A stretch of DNA of 64,000 nucleotides from Collinsella sp. (lineage in GTDB: Bacteria; Actinomycetota; Coriobacteriia; Coriobacteriales; Coriobacteriaceae). A program made the translations under genes and the position numbers. This document shows, piece by piece, positions 16,391 through 25,658 of the stretch. Position 1 is the first letter of the stretch. Each line of letters starts with the position of its first letter. Below the pieces are notes generated by a model. That model made no database searches. It saw nothing but the letters and a program-made list of their open reading frames with translations, and was not told the DNA's origin. The stretch covers positions 34,452-98,451 of the forward strand of contig DXMV01000022.1 in NCBI GenBank assembly GCA_019414055.1, written 5' to 3'.

Positions 16391-19291
16391 ATGACCCAGC
16401 CCCTGCCCTGGGAAAAGAACACTGCGGTACCCGTGCCGCCCGCGCCGGAACCCGTGCCGCTCGATGCGTACACCGCCCCCGCCGCGCCGGAACCCGAGCT
16501 CGTTCCGCTTGACATCTACGATGCCCCGGCTCCGGCGCCCAAACCCGCCAAGCCGCTCGTCGATATCGATAGCCTGAACCCCGCCCAGCGTGAGGCGGTC
16601 CTGACCACCGAGGGTCCGCTGCTGGTCCTTGCCGGCGCCGGCTCGGGCAAGACCCGCGTCCTGACCTTCCGCATCGCACATATGCTTGGCGACCTGGGCG
16701 TTAAGCCCTGGCAGGTCCTGGCCATCACGTTTACCAACAAGGCCGCGGCCGAGATGCGCGAGCGTCTTGCAGCACTCATCCCCAACGGCACCCGCGGCAT
16801 GTGGGTGTGCACCTTCCACGCCATGTGCGTGCGCATGCTGCGCGAGGACGCCGATCTGCTGGGCTACACCGGTCAGTTCACCATCTACGATGATGACGAC
16901 TCAAAGCGTATGGTGCGCGACATTATGCAGGCGCTCGGCATTGAGCAAAAGCAGTTCCCCATCAACATGATCCGCAGCAAAATCAGCTCGGCCAAAAACG
17001 CCATGATCGGGCCCGAGGACATGCTCAAGAGCGCCGATAGCCCTAACGACAAAAAGGCCGCGCAGGTCTACCTAGAGCTGGAGCGCCGCCTGCGCGCCGC
17101 CAATGCGATGGACTTTGACGACCTGCTCGTGCGTACGCTCGAGCTGCTGCGTACCCGCCCCGAGGTGCTCGACAAGTACCAGGAGCGCTTCCGCTACATT
17201 AGCGTCGACGAGTATCAGGACACCAACCACGTCCAGTACGAAATCGCCAACCTGCTGGCCGCCAAGTACCAAAACCTCATGGTCGTGGGCGACGACGACC
17301 AGTCAATTTACAGCTGGCGCGGCGCCGACATTACCAACATCCTGGACTTTGAGAAGGATTTTAAAAACTGCAAGACCGTTAAGCTGGAGCAGAACTATCG
17401 CTCCACGGGCCATATCCTGAGCGCCGCCAACGCCGTGGTGCGTCACAACTCGCAGCGTAAAGAAAAGCGCCTGTTTACGGCCGAGGGCGACGGCGAGAAG
17501 ATCCAGGCCTTCCAGGCAAGCGATGAGCGCGACGAGGGCCGCTGGATTGCCGGTGAGATCGAAAAGTTGCACTCCAAGGGTACGAGCTACGACGACATCG
17601 CCGTCTTCTATCGCACCAACGCCCAGTCGCGTATTCTCGAAGATATGTTCCTGCGCGCGGGCGTGCCCTACAAGATCGTGGGCGGCACGCGATTCTTCGA
17701 CCGTGCCGAGATCCGCGACGTCATGGCCTACCTCAAGATGATCGTGAACCCGGCCGACGAGATGAGCGTCAAGCGCGTCATCAACACGCCACGTCGCGGC
17801 ATCGGCTCCACCTCGATCCAAAAGATTGAGCAGCTGGCGCGCGACAACCGTTGCTCGTTCTTCCAAGCCTGCGAGATCGCGTGCGCCGAGACGGGCATGT
17901 TTAGCGCCAAGGTGCGCAATGGCCTGTCGAGCTTTGTGTCGCTGGTGCGCGAGGGCCGCCGCATGGACGGCGAGCTCAAGGACGTTGTCGAGATGATTGT
18001 TGACAAGACGGGCCTGCTGCAGGCCTTCCGCGCCGAGGGCACCATGGAGTCCGAGAGCCGCGCTGAGAACATCCAGGAATTCCTGGGCGTCGCCGCCGAA
18101 TTTGAGGAGACGCACGAGGATATCGAGGGTACGCTCGAGAGCTTGGAAGAGCTGCGCGCGGCTGGCGTTGCCGATGTGCCGGCCGGCGCCGAGTCCGAGC
18201 CCGTCGTGGTGGGTGTGCCCGCGCCCGAGCCGGGGCCGTCCGCTCCGGCATCCTCGTTTGAGGCACTTGTCGGCGCTCGTGACGCCGCAGGTTCCAATCC
18301 GCTCGATAGCCTGGCCGCTCCGGCGCTCTCGCCGCAGGACGCCCTGGCCGCCGCCATCGCGGGCAACGCGTATGCCACGCCGACGGAGCTGTCGGCGGGT
18401 GACGTGCATGCTGACGAGATTGAGCGCACCTACGGTCCGCTCACCTGTAAGGCACTGCCGGCACTCATGGAGTGGCTGGCCCTGCGCTCCGACTTGGATT
18501 CCCTGGCCGGCGAGACGCATGCCATTACCATGATGACCATCCACTCCGCCAAGGGCCTGGAGTTCCCGGCGGTGTTCGTGGCCGGCATGGAGGAGGGCAT
18601 CTTCCCGCACGTGCACGACTTTGGCGGCAGCGATGATCCGGGCAAGCTCGAGGAGGAGCGTCGCTTGGCCTACGTTGCCATTACGCGCGCCCGTAAACGC
18701 CTGTTCCTGACCTATGCGGCCACGCGTCGCACCTACGGCTCGACTTCTGCTAACCCGCGCTCGCGCTTCCTCAACGAGATTCCGTTTGAGGATATCGAGT
18801 TTAGCGGTATCGGTTCTGCCGGTTTTGAGGGCACGGGCTGGGAGAAGCGCGGCGACCGTCACGGCACCTTTGGCTCGGGCATGGGCTCGGATATGTATGG
18901 CGGCAAGGTGTTCGGTTCGCATACGCGCTCGACCGGCGGCTCCGGATCGCGCGGCGGATCGAGCTTCGACGATTTCTTTGGTGGCAGCACCTATGGCACC
19001 GAGCGCCATCGCGGGGTTTCGCCCGACGCCGGCCGTGTTGCCTCGACCTTTGGCTCGGGCGCACCGCGAGCCAAAAAGCCGTCGTCCAAGGTGTCGCCGA
19101 CGGTGGAGCGCAAGGTCGATCGCGCCAGCGCATCGCAGGACTTTGCCGCGGGCGATACCGTGAGCCACAAGACCTTTGGCACGGGTACTGTGATCTCGGT
19201 CGCCGGAGACATGATCGAGGTCCAATTCGAAAAAACCGGCCAGACCAAAAAGCTCATGAAGGGCTTTGCGCCTATCGTCAAGCTGTCGTGA
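16391..19291 (+). CDS. pcrA: ATP-dependent DNA helicase PcrA/UvrD
   Basis: 966 residues from ATG 16391 (GATGAGGAG upstream). This superfamily 1A 3'-5' helicase acts in repair and removal of RecA from DNA. Motifs in order are LNPAQREAV (Q), GAGSGKT at ~82-88 (I), VDEYQDTNHVQYE (II), GDDDQSIYSWRGA (III), LEQNYRST (IV), TIHSAKGLEFPAVFVAGME (V) and RRLAYVAITRARKRL (VI). The tail FAAGDTVSHKTFGTGTVISV is the Tudor-like domain that contacts RNA polymerase in Gram-positive PcrA. Two oddities are a Pro/Ala-rich N-terminal extension with a repeated PEP..VPLD.Y unit, and a ~90-residue Ala/Pro/Glu-rich insertion before motif V. A Gly/Ser-rich linker precedes the Tudor domain. Confidence 0.96.
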   Translation: MTQPLPWEKNTAVPVPPAPEPVPLDAYTAPAAPEPELVPLDIYDAPAPAPKPAKPLVDIDSLNPAQREAVLTTEGPLLVLAGAGSGKTRVLTFRIAHMLGDLGVKPWQVLAITFTNKAAAEMRERLAALIPNGTRGMWVCTFHAMCVRMLREDADLLGYTGQFTIYDDDDSKRMVRDIMQALGIEQKQFPINMIRSKISSAKNAMIGPEDMLKSADSPNDKKAAQVYLELERRLRAANAMDFDDLLVRTLELLRTRPEVLDKYQERFRYISVDEYQDTNHVQYEIANLLAAKYQNLMVVGDDDQSIYSWRGADITNILDFEKDFKNCKTVKLEQNYRSTGHILSAANAVVRHNSQRKEKRLFTAEGDGEKIQAFQASDERDEGRWIAGEIEKLHSKGTSYDDIAVFYRTNAQSRILEDMFLRAGVPYKIVGGTRFFDRAEIRDVMAYLKMIVNPADEMSVKRVINTPRRGIGSTSIQKIEQLARDNRCSFFQACEIACAETGMFSAKVRNGLSSFVSLVREGRRMDGELKDVVEMIVDKTGLLQAFRAEGTMESESRAENIQEFLGVAAEFEETHEDIEGTLESLEELRAAGVADVPAGAESEPVVVGVPAPEPGPSAPASSFEALVGARDAAGSNPLDSLAAPALSPQDALAAAIAGNAYATPTELSAGDVHADEIERTYGPLTCKALPALMEWLALRSDLDSLAGETHAITMMTIHSAKGLEFPAVFVAGMEEGIFPHVHDFGGSDDPGKLEEERRLAYVAITRARKRLFLTYAATRRTYGSTSANPRSRFLNEIPFEDIEFSGIGSAGFEGTGWEKRGDRHGTFGSGMGSDMYGGKVFGSHTRSTGGSGSRGGSSFDDFFGGSTYGTERHRGVSPDAGRVASTFGSGAPRAKKPSSKVSPTVERKVDRASASQDFAAGDTVSHKTFGTGTVISVAGDMIEVQFEKTGQTKKLMKGFAPIVKLS

Positions 19292-19298
19292 TCCCGGC

Positions 19299-19428
19299 GG
19301 ACCTGGGCGGGCGTATGGGGCAACATCGCCTGCTCGGGCAGTCCTGCGCAAGACGGAGGCCACATTAAGTGGCCTCCTTTGCGTGCGGAACTCGCGATCG
19401 ATGTTGCCCCATACGCCCGCCCAGGTCC
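19299..19428 (+). other. Structured 3' element behind pcrA (conserved core, covarying arms)
   Basis: It starts 8 nt after the pcrA stop codon. Outer arms 19299-19328 and 19399-19428 are a perfect 30-bp inverted repeat. The core begins ATCGCCTGCTCGGGCAGTCC, contains an inner stem GGAGGCCAC-ATTAA-GTGGCCTCC, and ends TGCGGAACTCGCGATCGA. The core recurs on the opposite strand behind manA with a changed but still paired inner stem and entirely different outer arms. I read this as a structured RNA or DNA element, possibly an elaborate terminator. Confidence 0.75.
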
Positions 19429-19587
19429 TTGGGTAACGTTGTTTGCGAGCGCCGCTCTGCTCGTTCGATTTTTGGTCTGGAGAACCGGGTGGGCTGACTA
19501 TTTCGATATGCCAAGGGGCTCTGATGATTGAACGTTTTATGCTGTTCAGCATCATTTTAAATAGTTACTAAAATGTTTATGAAATAT

Positions 19588-19631
19588 GGCAAGGGGCTCT
19601 CCCGTACATGGACGGGAGAGCCCCTTGTTGC
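19588..19631. terminator. Bidirectional hairpin between the pcrA and manA 3' elements
   Basis: CAAGGGGCTCTCCCGT and ACGGGAGAGCCCCTTG form a 16-bp stem with a 6-nt loop. A partial copy of the left arm (GCCAAGGGGCTCTGATGA) is at about 19510. No gene lies between 19429 and 19658. Confidence 0.6.
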
Positions 19632-19658
19632 GTTTAGCTTGTCGTTGCTTGCCAGAGG

Positions 19659-19785
19659 CTCGCCGGGATGGGCGCGGGGTTTGGTCGATCGCGAGTTCCG
19701 CACGAGCCGGAGAGCACTTAATGTGCTCTCCGTGCGAGCAGGACTGCCCGAGCAGGCGATCAAACCCCGCGCCCATCCCGGCGAG
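19659..19785 (-). other. Structured 3' element behind manA (conserved core, covarying arms)
   Basis: Read on the minus strand it begins 18 nt after the manA stop. Outer arms 19659-19683 and 19761-19785 are a perfect 25-bp inverted repeat unrelated to the pcrA element's arms. The core on the minus strand is nearly identical to the pcrA one, but the inner stem reads GGAGAGCAC-ATTAA-GTGCTCTCC: two base pairs changed on both sides. Confidence 0.75.
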
Positions 19786-19803
19786 TGCTTGGGGACCGGT
19801 GAC

Positions 19804-20736
19804 CTACAGGTGGCTGATGATCAGTTCCATCTTGCCTTCGAGGTCAATGGACTTCACGGTGCTGGGGGCCAGCAGGTGGCTTCCTTTGTGGACGGGGTCG
19901 CCGCAGACGGTGCCTTCGCCGTCGATGACGGACAGGCACATGAAGGGCCAGCGCTGGTCGAGGGTCTTGCTGCCGTTGACGCGCACGCGATCGACGGTGT
20001 AGCAGGGGTTGGACTCGAGCTCGGTTACGCCATCGACCTCGGGCGCGGTTACGGTGCCGTCGGTCGGCGCCTGAACATCAAAATCGATGCAGTCGAGGCT
20101 CTGCTCAATGTGCAGCGGGCGCAGCTTGCCGTCGGTGCCGGGGCGGTCGTAGTCGTACAGGCGATAGGTCACATCGCTCGACTGCTGCGTCTCCAAAATG
20201 AGCGTACCGGTCTTGATGGCGTGCACGGTGCCGGAGTCAATCTGGAAAAAGTCGCCCTTGTGAATCGGCAGCACGTTGAGCATGTCGTCCCAGCGGCCCT
20301 CTTCGATCGTCTGCGCTGCCTCGGCGCGGTCCTTGGCGCGCTGGCCGACGATAATCGTGGCGCCGGGCTCGCAGTCCAGCACATACCAGCACTCGGTCTT
20401 GCCCAGGCTGCCGTTCTCGTGCTCGGCGGCGTACTCGTCGTTGGGGTGAATCTGGATCGAAAGGTCGTCCTTGGCGTCCAGAATCTTAATGAGCAGCGGG
20501 AACTCCTTGCCCTCGCAGTTGCCAAAGAGCTCGCGGTGCTCGGCCCACAGCCACGACAGCGTGTGACCGGCATACGGGCCCTCCGCAATCTGGCAGTCGC
20601 CGTTGGGATGGGCCGAGATAGCCCAGCACTCACCGATGGGACCCTCGGGAATGTCGTAGCCAAATACGGTTTCGAGTTGGCGGCCGCCCCAGATCTTCTC
20701 GTGGAAGATCGGCGTCAGTTTAATCAAATCGGACAT
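19804..20736 (-). CDS. manA: Mannose-6-phosphate isomerase, class I
   Basis: 310 residues. The start at 20736 is preferred because GGGGGT lies 7 nt upstream of it; an ATG two codons earlier is too close. It interconverts mannose-6-P and fructose-6-P. The zinc ligands are visible in SIQIHPNDEYA (Gln and His), LGKTECWYVL (Glu) and SGTVHAIKTG (His). The N-terminus LTPIFHEKIWGGRQLETVFG is typical of the short, Firmicutes-type ManA. It lies 74 nt downstream of a co-oriented GntR regulator that also faces the beta-glucoside cluster, so the two may be transcribed together. Confidence 0.93.
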   Translation of the reverse strand: MSDLIKLTPIFHEKIWGGRQLETVFGYDIPEGPIGECWAISAHPNGDCQIAEGPYAGHTLSWLWAEHRELFGNCEGKEFPLLIKILDAKDDLSIQIHPNDEYAAEHENGSLGKTECWYVLDCEPGATIIVGQRAKDRAEAAQTIEEGRWDDMLNVLPIHKGDFFQIDSGTVHAIKTGTLILETQQSSDVTYRLYDYDRPGTDGKLRPLHIEQSLDCIDFDVQAPTDGTVTAPEVDGVTELESNPCYTVDRVRVNGSKTLDQRWPFMCLSVIDGEGTVCGDPVHKGSHLLAPSTVKSIDLEGKMELIISHL

Positions 20737-20810
20737 GTTCATACCCCCATGGTGTTGCGCGGCCGCCCGCTCTAAATGAGCCAAAACGAGCGCCCGCATG
20801 ACTATAAAAC

Positions 20811-21530
20811 CTAGGCCAACGTTACGTTGTGCAGCTCAAAGCGGTCACCAACGTTGCGCGAGATCGAATGCTCAAAGGCGGTGCCGCTATCCAAAAAACC
20901 AATCTGGTGGAGTTCGAGCAGGGGAGAGCCGGGTTTGGTGTCCAAGCGCTCAGCTTCTTCCTCGGTTGCCGCTACGGCGCGGATGGTGCGGTGGAAGCTC
21001 GAAATCTTCAGCCCACATTGCTCGCGGATGAAGCTGTAGACCGATCCGTACAGATCTTTCTTTTTAAGGCCCGGGATCAATTCGAGGGGCATGTAGGTGT
21101 ACTCGATAACGATGGGCTTCTCGTCCACCTGGCGCACGCGCACGATGTGATAGGCAAAGTCATCCTCGGCAATTCCCAGCTGAGCGGCGACGTCCGCTGG
21201 TGGATTGACAATCGAGAAATCGTAGACCACCGAGGACACCTTCTCCCCGCGGTGCTCATGCGAAAAGCCAGCGGCGCGGTCGTTCTTGCCCTGGAAAAAC
21301 GCCTTGCCGGGAAGCCCCGCCGTGTCCTTGACGTAGGTGCCCGATCCGCGCCGGCTGGTAATAAGACCTTCCTCGGTAATCTGCTCAATCGCTCGTTTAA
21401 CGGTGATTTTGGAAACGCTATAGAGCTCACAGAACTCAACGACGGTGGGCAGCTTGTCACCCGGCTTAAGAGCGCCGTCCTCGATGCTTCGACGAATATC
21501 CGCAGCTATCGCCTCGTATTTGGGAATCAT
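20811..21530 (-). CDS. GntR/HutC-family transcriptional regulator
   Basis: 239 residues from ATG 21530, with AAAGGGGG upstream. The winged HTH is at the N-terminus (YEAIAADIRRSIEDGALKPG, then SKITVKRAIEQ and RRGSGTYV). The remainder is a UTRA effector domain (VRQVDEKPIVIEYTYMPLELIPGL). Such regulators respond to phosphorylated sugars. It is divergent from the GH1/PTS beta-glucoside genes, which it probably controls. Confidence 0.9.
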   Translation of the reverse strand: MIPKYEAIAADIRRSIEDGALKPGDKLPTVVEFCELYSVSKITVKRAIEQITEEGLITSRRGSGTYVKDTAGLPGKAFFQGKNDRAAGFSHEHRGEKVSSVVYDFSIVNPPADVAAQLGIAEDDFAYHIVRVRQVDEKPIVIEYTYMPLELIPGLKKKDLYGSVYSFIREQCGLKISSFHRTIRAVAATEEEAERLDTKPGSPLLELHQIGFLDSGTAFEHSISRNVGDRFELHNVTLA

Positions 21531-21834
21531 GGAACCCCCTTTCCGACATACATAAATACATAAGTAAGTATAACCATCTGCAAGGCATCCATATAATTCT
21601 AATCTAAGAAGTTCGAGAAAGAAAAAAGAAAAAGACACTTTACTTATAAAATTAGAGCGCTATAGTTGTAGCCAACGAACGGAACCCTGCCGAACGGCAG
21701 GACCGACCGTTTGGGGACGGTTTTGTTTTGGCGGGCTGAATATCCAGATATCCGGTGCGCGCCCGCGCCGGATAACCTGCCAAGGCAAACCCGTCTCCAA
21801 CCGGAAGCTCTAGAACACGAAAGCGAGGACTTCG
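21531..21834. promoter_or_regulatory. Divergent control region between the GntR regulator and the GH1 gene
   Basis: A 304-bp gap without a gene. AT-rich direct repeats (CATACATAAATACATAAGTAAGTA, part shown as CATAAATA and CATAAGTA) lie at 21547-21570, just before the regulator's start, and could be its operator. On the GH1 side are hairpins CCTGCC-GAAC-GGCAGG (21686-21701), a CCGT/ACGG stem followed by TTTTGTTTT, and a TCCGG...CCGGA hairpin at 21751-21772. The leader may be attenuated. Confidence 0.45.
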
Positions 21835-23235
21835 ATGGCACAGTATCAGCTGCCCCGTGACTTCTTCTTTGGCGCCGCTATGTCCGGCCCGCAGACTGAG
21901 GGTCAGTGGAACCAGGGCGGCAAGCTCGAGAACCTGTGGGACACCTGGTCCATCCAGGATCTGGATTCGTTCTATAACCGCGTTGGCTCTTATGCTGGCA
22001 ATGACTTTATGGCTAAGTACCAGGAGGACCTTCGCATTTTGAAGGACTTGGGCCTGGATACCTACCGCACCTCCATCCAGTGGAGTCGCCTGCTCGATGC
22101 TAACGGCAACCTCAATGAGGAGGGCGCCGCGTGGTATCACGAGCTGTTCCGTGCCTCTCGCGAGGCCGGCCTGGAGCCGTTCGTCAACCTGTACCACTTT
22201 GACATGCCCACCTACCTCTTTGACCGTGGTGGTTGGGAGAGCCGCGAGGTCGTCGAGGCTTACGCTCATTACGCCGACGTCGCCTTCCGCGAGTTTGGCC
22301 AGGAGATCAAGTACTGGTTTACCTTTAACGAGCCTATCGTCGAGCCCGAGCAGCGCTATCAGGAGGGCGTGTGGTTCCCGCGGCTCCACGACTATAGCCG
22401 CGCTCGCACCGTTCAGTATCACATCTCGCTGGCGCACGCGCTGGCCGTGGCCAACTACCGTCGCGCCTATGACGAGGGTGCCGTTCGCGCCGACGCCAAG
22501 ATCGGCATGATTAACTGCTTTACCCCGGTCTACACCAAGGAGAACCCCAGCGAGGCGGACCTCGAGGCCGTGCGTATGACCAGCGGTATCAACAATCGCT
22601 GGTGGCTCGATCTTATTACCAAGGGCGAGCTTCCCGCCGACGTGCTCGACAGCCTGGCCGAGGGCGGCGTTAGGCTCCCGTTCCGTGCCGGCGACCAAGA
22701 GATTCTCAAACAGGGCGTTGTCGACTGGCTTGGTTGCAACTACTACCACCCCACGCGCGTCCAGGCTCCGGCGAGCAAGATCGACCAGTATGGCCTGCCG
22801 CACTTTGCCGACGAGTACGTGTGGCCCGACGCCGTTATGAACGAGAGCCGCGGCTGGGAGATCTACCCGCAGGGTCTCTACGACTTTGGCATGGACTGCG
22901 CCAAGAATTACCCTGATCTTGAGTGGTTCGTATCCGAGAACGGCATCGGCATCATGGACGAATACAAGAACCGTGATGCCGAGGGGACCATCCAGGACGA
23001 CTACCGCGTCGACTTTGTGCGCCAGCACCTGGAGTGGGTCGCCAAGGCAATCGCCGAGGGCGCCAAATGCCGCGGATACCATTATTGGGCCGTCATCGAT
23101 AACTGGTCTTGGGCCAATGCCTTTAAAAACCGTTACGGCTTTGTCGAGGTCGACCTTATGGACGGCTACAAGCGCCGCCTTAAGAAGTCGGCAGCTTGGC
23201 TCAAGCAGGTTGCAACGACCCACGTGGTTGACTAG
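21835..23235 (+). CDS. Glycoside hydrolase family 1, 6-phospho-beta-glucosidase type
   Basis: 466 residues. It is a retaining GH1 enzyme with acid/base Glu in WFTFNEPIVEPE and nucleophile Glu in WFVSENGIGIMD. The N-terminus DFFFGAAMSGPQTEGQW and the C-terminal DLMDGYKRRLKKSAAW, whose basic residues fit the 6-phosphate, point to the phospho-glycosidase branch. It would hydrolyse the phosphorylated disaccharide delivered by the adjacent PTS. It is the first gene of the cluster (GH1, EIIC, EIIB, EIIA) and lies divergent from a GntR regulator. Confidence 0.92.
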   Translation: MAQYQLPRDFFFGAAMSGPQTEGQWNQGGKLENLWDTWSIQDLDSFYNRVGSYAGNDFMAKYQEDLRILKDLGLDTYRTSIQWSRLLDANGNLNEEGAAWYHELFRASREAGLEPFVNLYHFDMPTYLFDRGGWESREVVEAYAHYADVAFREFGQEIKYWFTFNEPIVEPEQRYQEGVWFPRLHDYSRARTVQYHISLAHALAVANYRRAYDEGAVRADAKIGMINCFTPVYTKENPSEADLEAVRMTSGINNRWWLDLITKGELPADVLDSLAEGGVRLPFRAGDQEILKQGVVDWLGCNYYHPTRVQAPASKIDQYGLPHFADEYVWPDAVMNESRGWEIYPQGLYDFGMDCAKNYPDLEWFVSENGIGIMDEYKNRDAEGTIQDDYRVDFVRQHLEWVAKAIAEGAKCRGYHYWAVIDNWSWANAFKNRYGFVEVDLMDGYKRRLKKSAAWLKQVATTHVVD

Positions 23236-23355
23236 CGACCAAGCAAGCGCCCAAACCGCGCGCCGCCGCGCGCAACACATGGCACATCTGGTGGCAGAGG
23301 GCGACAGACCACCGTGCGCATAGGAAAAGGCCGGATTTGAAAGTTAGGAGCAATC

Positions 23356-24708
23356 ATGGCCAGTGACAACGGAAAGAGCTTCCTCGACAAGTTTGCCGAG
23401 GTCTCTGCGAAGGTGGGAAACCAGGTTCACCTGCGTTCCCTGCGCGATGCCTTCGCAACCATCACGCCGCTCTATATCCTTGCGGGTATCGCGGTTCTTA
23501 TTAACAACGTCGTGTTCCCTCTGTTCCCGCTCGATGCGGCGGGTCTTGCCAACCTTCAGACCTGGGGCTCGGCAATTACGCTGGGCACCCTCAACGTCTC
23601 TGCCATCATCTTGGCTGGACTGATTGGCTACAGCCTCGCTAAGAACGAACGCTTCGATAACCCGCTCGCTTGCGTGGTCGTCGCCATCTCCGCTTTCGTC
23701 ATCATGATGCCGCAGCAGATCACCGCCACGCTTGCCGCCACGAGTCCGCTGCTCACCGACAAGATTGCCTCTGCCGAGGTCACGGGCGCCCTTTCGACTG
23801 CCAACACCGGTACCAACGGTCTGTTCGCGGCCATTATCATCGCCCTGCTCTCCGTCACGCTCTTCATCAAGATTTCCGGCGTCGAGAAGCTTAAAGTAAA
23901 GCTGGGCGAGGGTGTGCCCCCCGCGGTCTCCAACTCCTTTAACGTCATGATCCCGATGCTGCTCAACCTCTCGATCTTCGCAGTTGCCGCAGCGCTGCTC
24001 GCCGTGTTTGCCGGCACCGATCTGTGCACCATCATCTCCACGTGCATTTCCAACCCGCTCAAGAGCATCATGAACGCCGGTCCGTGGGCTGTTATCCTCA
24101 TCTACACCCTTGCGAACCTGCTGTTCTGCGTCGGTATTCACCAGTCCACCATCTCTGGCGCTACCGTCGAGCCGATCCTGACCATGCTCATTGTCGACAA
24201 CATGGCTACTTTTGCCGCCGGCGGTACCATCCAGCCCGACCACTACATGAATATGCAGATCGTCAACAGCTTCGCCCTCATCGGCGGCTCGGGCTGTACC
24301 CTCATGCTCCTGCTCGACACCTTCCTGTTCTCCAAGAACAAGGCTTCCAAGACCGTTGCCAAGATGGCTATCGTTCCTGGCCTGTTTAACATCAACGAGC
24401 CGGTCATCTACGGTTACCCCGTCGTGTACAACCTGCCGCTCATGATTCCGTTCGTGCTTCTTCCCGACCTGTTCATCGGCGCCACCTATGCTCTGACCTG
24501 CGCGGGCATCATCAGCCCTTGCATTGCCCAGGTGCCTTGGACCATGCCTCCCGTCATCAACGCTCTGCTTGCTACGGGCTTTGACTGGCGCGCTGGCGTG
24601 TGGCAGGCGCTCGAGCTTGTCATCGGCATGGCTGTCTACCTGCCCTTTATGAGGATCTCCGAGAAGGCTATCGCTAAGCAGGAGGCTCTTGCCGAGCAGA
24701 ACGCTTAA
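23356..24708 (+). CDS. PTS EIIC, lactose/cellobiose family
   Basis: 450 residues, about ten hydrophobic segments, preceded by TTAGGAG. It is the membrane channel of a lactose/cellobiose-type phosphotransferase system. Family features include the N-terminal cytoplasmic helix followed by LRDAFATITPLYILAGIAVLI, and the FNINEPVIYGYPVVYN motif in the substrate site. EIIB and EIIA are separate genes just downstream. The GH1 neighbour suggests a beta-glucoside such as cellobiose. Confidence 0.92.
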   Translation: MASDNGKSFLDKFAEVSAKVGNQVHLRSLRDAFATITPLYILAGIAVLINNVVFPLFPLDAAGLANLQTWGSAITLGTLNVSAIILAGLIGYSLAKNERFDNPLACVVVAISAFVIMMPQQITATLAATSPLLTDKIASAEVTGALSTANTGTNGLFAAIIIALLSVTLFIKISGVEKLKVKLGEGVPPAVSNSFNVMIPMLLNLSIFAVAAALLAVFAGTDLCTIISTCISNPLKSIMNAGPWAVILIYTLANLLFCVGIHQSTISGATVEPILTMLIVDNMATFAAGGTIQPDHYMNMQIVNSFALIGGSGCTLMLLLDTFLFSKNKASKTVAKMAIVPGLFNINEPVIYGYPVVYNLPLMIPFVLLPDLFIGATYALTCAGIISPCIAQVPWTMPPVINALLATGFDWRAGVWQALELVIGMAVYLPFMRISEKAIAKQEALAEQNA

Positions 24709-24861
24709 ACGTCGTTCTCCCTTCCACCGTTGCGGGCACCGGTACGCGGTGCCGATGCCCACGGCTCTCCTCTTGTGTGAAGACGCAGGGGGTGGGCACA
24801 ATAGCCGCAAGGAATAAAACCAGTTGTCGTCTGCGCGCCGCGCAGTTATAAGGAGGAAACC

Positions 24862-25164
24862 ATGAAGAAGATCATGCTTTGCTGCAATGCCGGCATGTCC
24901 ACGAGTCTGCTGGTCCAGAAGATGCAGGCCGAGGTCGCGAACCGCGGTCTGGACATCGAGGTCGAGGCTCGTCCCATGAACGAGGCTCACGATCACCTGG
25001 ACGAGTGCGACATCCTGCTGCTCGGTCCGCAGATTGGCTACACCAAGGGCGATTTTGAGAAGGAGGCCGCCGGTCGTTTCCCGGTCGAGGTCATCAACAT
25101 GGTCGATTACGGCCGCATGAACGCCGCCGGCATCATCGACCACTGCGTCAGCGTGATGGGCTAG
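24862..25164 (+). CDS. PTS EIIB, lactose/cellobiose family
   Basis: 100 residues with AAGGAGG upstream. The phosphorylated cysteine lies in MLCCNAGMSTSLLV at residue 8 and is followed by the usual loop. ILLLGPQIGY is typical of the family. It passes phosphate from EIIA to the sugar. A 153-nt gap with a GGCACCGGTACGCGGTGCC hairpin separates it from EIIC. Confidence 0.93.
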   Translation: MKKIMLCCNAGMSTSLLVQKMQAEVANRGLDIEVEARPMNEAHDHLDECDILLLGPQIGYTKGDFEKEAAGRFPVEVINMVDYGRMNAAGIIDHCVSVMG

Positions 25165-25173
25165 GTGCAGCAC

Positions 25174-25506
25174 ATGGAGGATATGAACGAGTTGCAGATG
25201 ACCTGCTTCGAGATCATCAGCTACGTCGGCACCGCCAAGAGCATGTACATCAATGCCGTGCAAAAGGCCAAGGAGGGCGATTTTGACGCCGCCGAGGAGC
25301 TTATCAAGCAGGGCGACGAGGCTTACAACGGTGGCCACGATGTTCACATGGGGCTCCTCAAAAAGGAGGCCAACGGCGAGCGTAACGGCGAAGCCCCGCT
25401 GATTCTGCTGCATGCCGAGGACCAGATGGCCGGCACCGAGACCATGCGCGTCATGGCCACGGAGCTCATCGAGGTCCACAAGCTGCTGCAGGCGCTTAAG
25501 GTCTAG
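25174..25506 (+). CDS. PTS EIIA, lactose/cellobiose family
   Basis: 110 residues from ATG 25174 (AGGTG 6 nt upstream); GTG 25165 and ATG 25183 are alternatives. It is an all-helical protein with GTAKSMYINAVQKAKEGDFDAA and the phospho-His motif LILLHAEDQMAGTETMR. The first helix's usual GxARS is GTAKS, and a second conserved His is in GGHDVHMGLL. It is the last gene of the cluster, followed by terminators. Confidence 0.9.
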   Translation: MEDMNELQMTCFEIISYVGTAKSMYINAVQKAKEGDFDAAEELIKQGDEAYNGGHDVHMGLLKKEANGERNGEAPLILLHAEDQMAGTETMRVMATELIEVHKLLQALKV

Positions 25507-25563
25507 TCGGCGTTATCGCCGCGACGGAGTGTGCGGTTCACCAGACAATTCAGTCCCTTTCAC

Positions 25564-25600
25564 GGGCGCTGGGAGTTTTCCGTCTCCCGGCGCCTTTGTA
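25564..25600 (+). terminator. Terminator of the PTS cluster
   Basis: GGCGCTGGGAG / CTCCCGGCGCC stem followed by TTTGTATTT. A second hairpin (GAAGGCC...GGGCCTTC) lies at about 25607-25640. Confidence 0.7.
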
Positions 25601-25658
25601 TTTGGCGAAGGCCTGCGCGACCTGTTGGGCGGGCCTTCGTGTTTTCCCAGATAAAACC

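Noticed and set aside
17303..19555. 750-codon minus-strand open frame opposite pcrA
   Set aside because: Plus strand has all helicase motifs; the minus translation is Arg/Ala/His-rich without any domain.
19573..20775. 400-codon plus-strand open frame opposite manA
   Set aside because: Antisense to manA, which has its zinc-site residues on the minus strand.
23344..25479. 711-codon minus-strand open frame opposite the PTS genes
   Set aside because: Antisense to clear EIIC, EIIB and EIIA genes; no domain in its translation.
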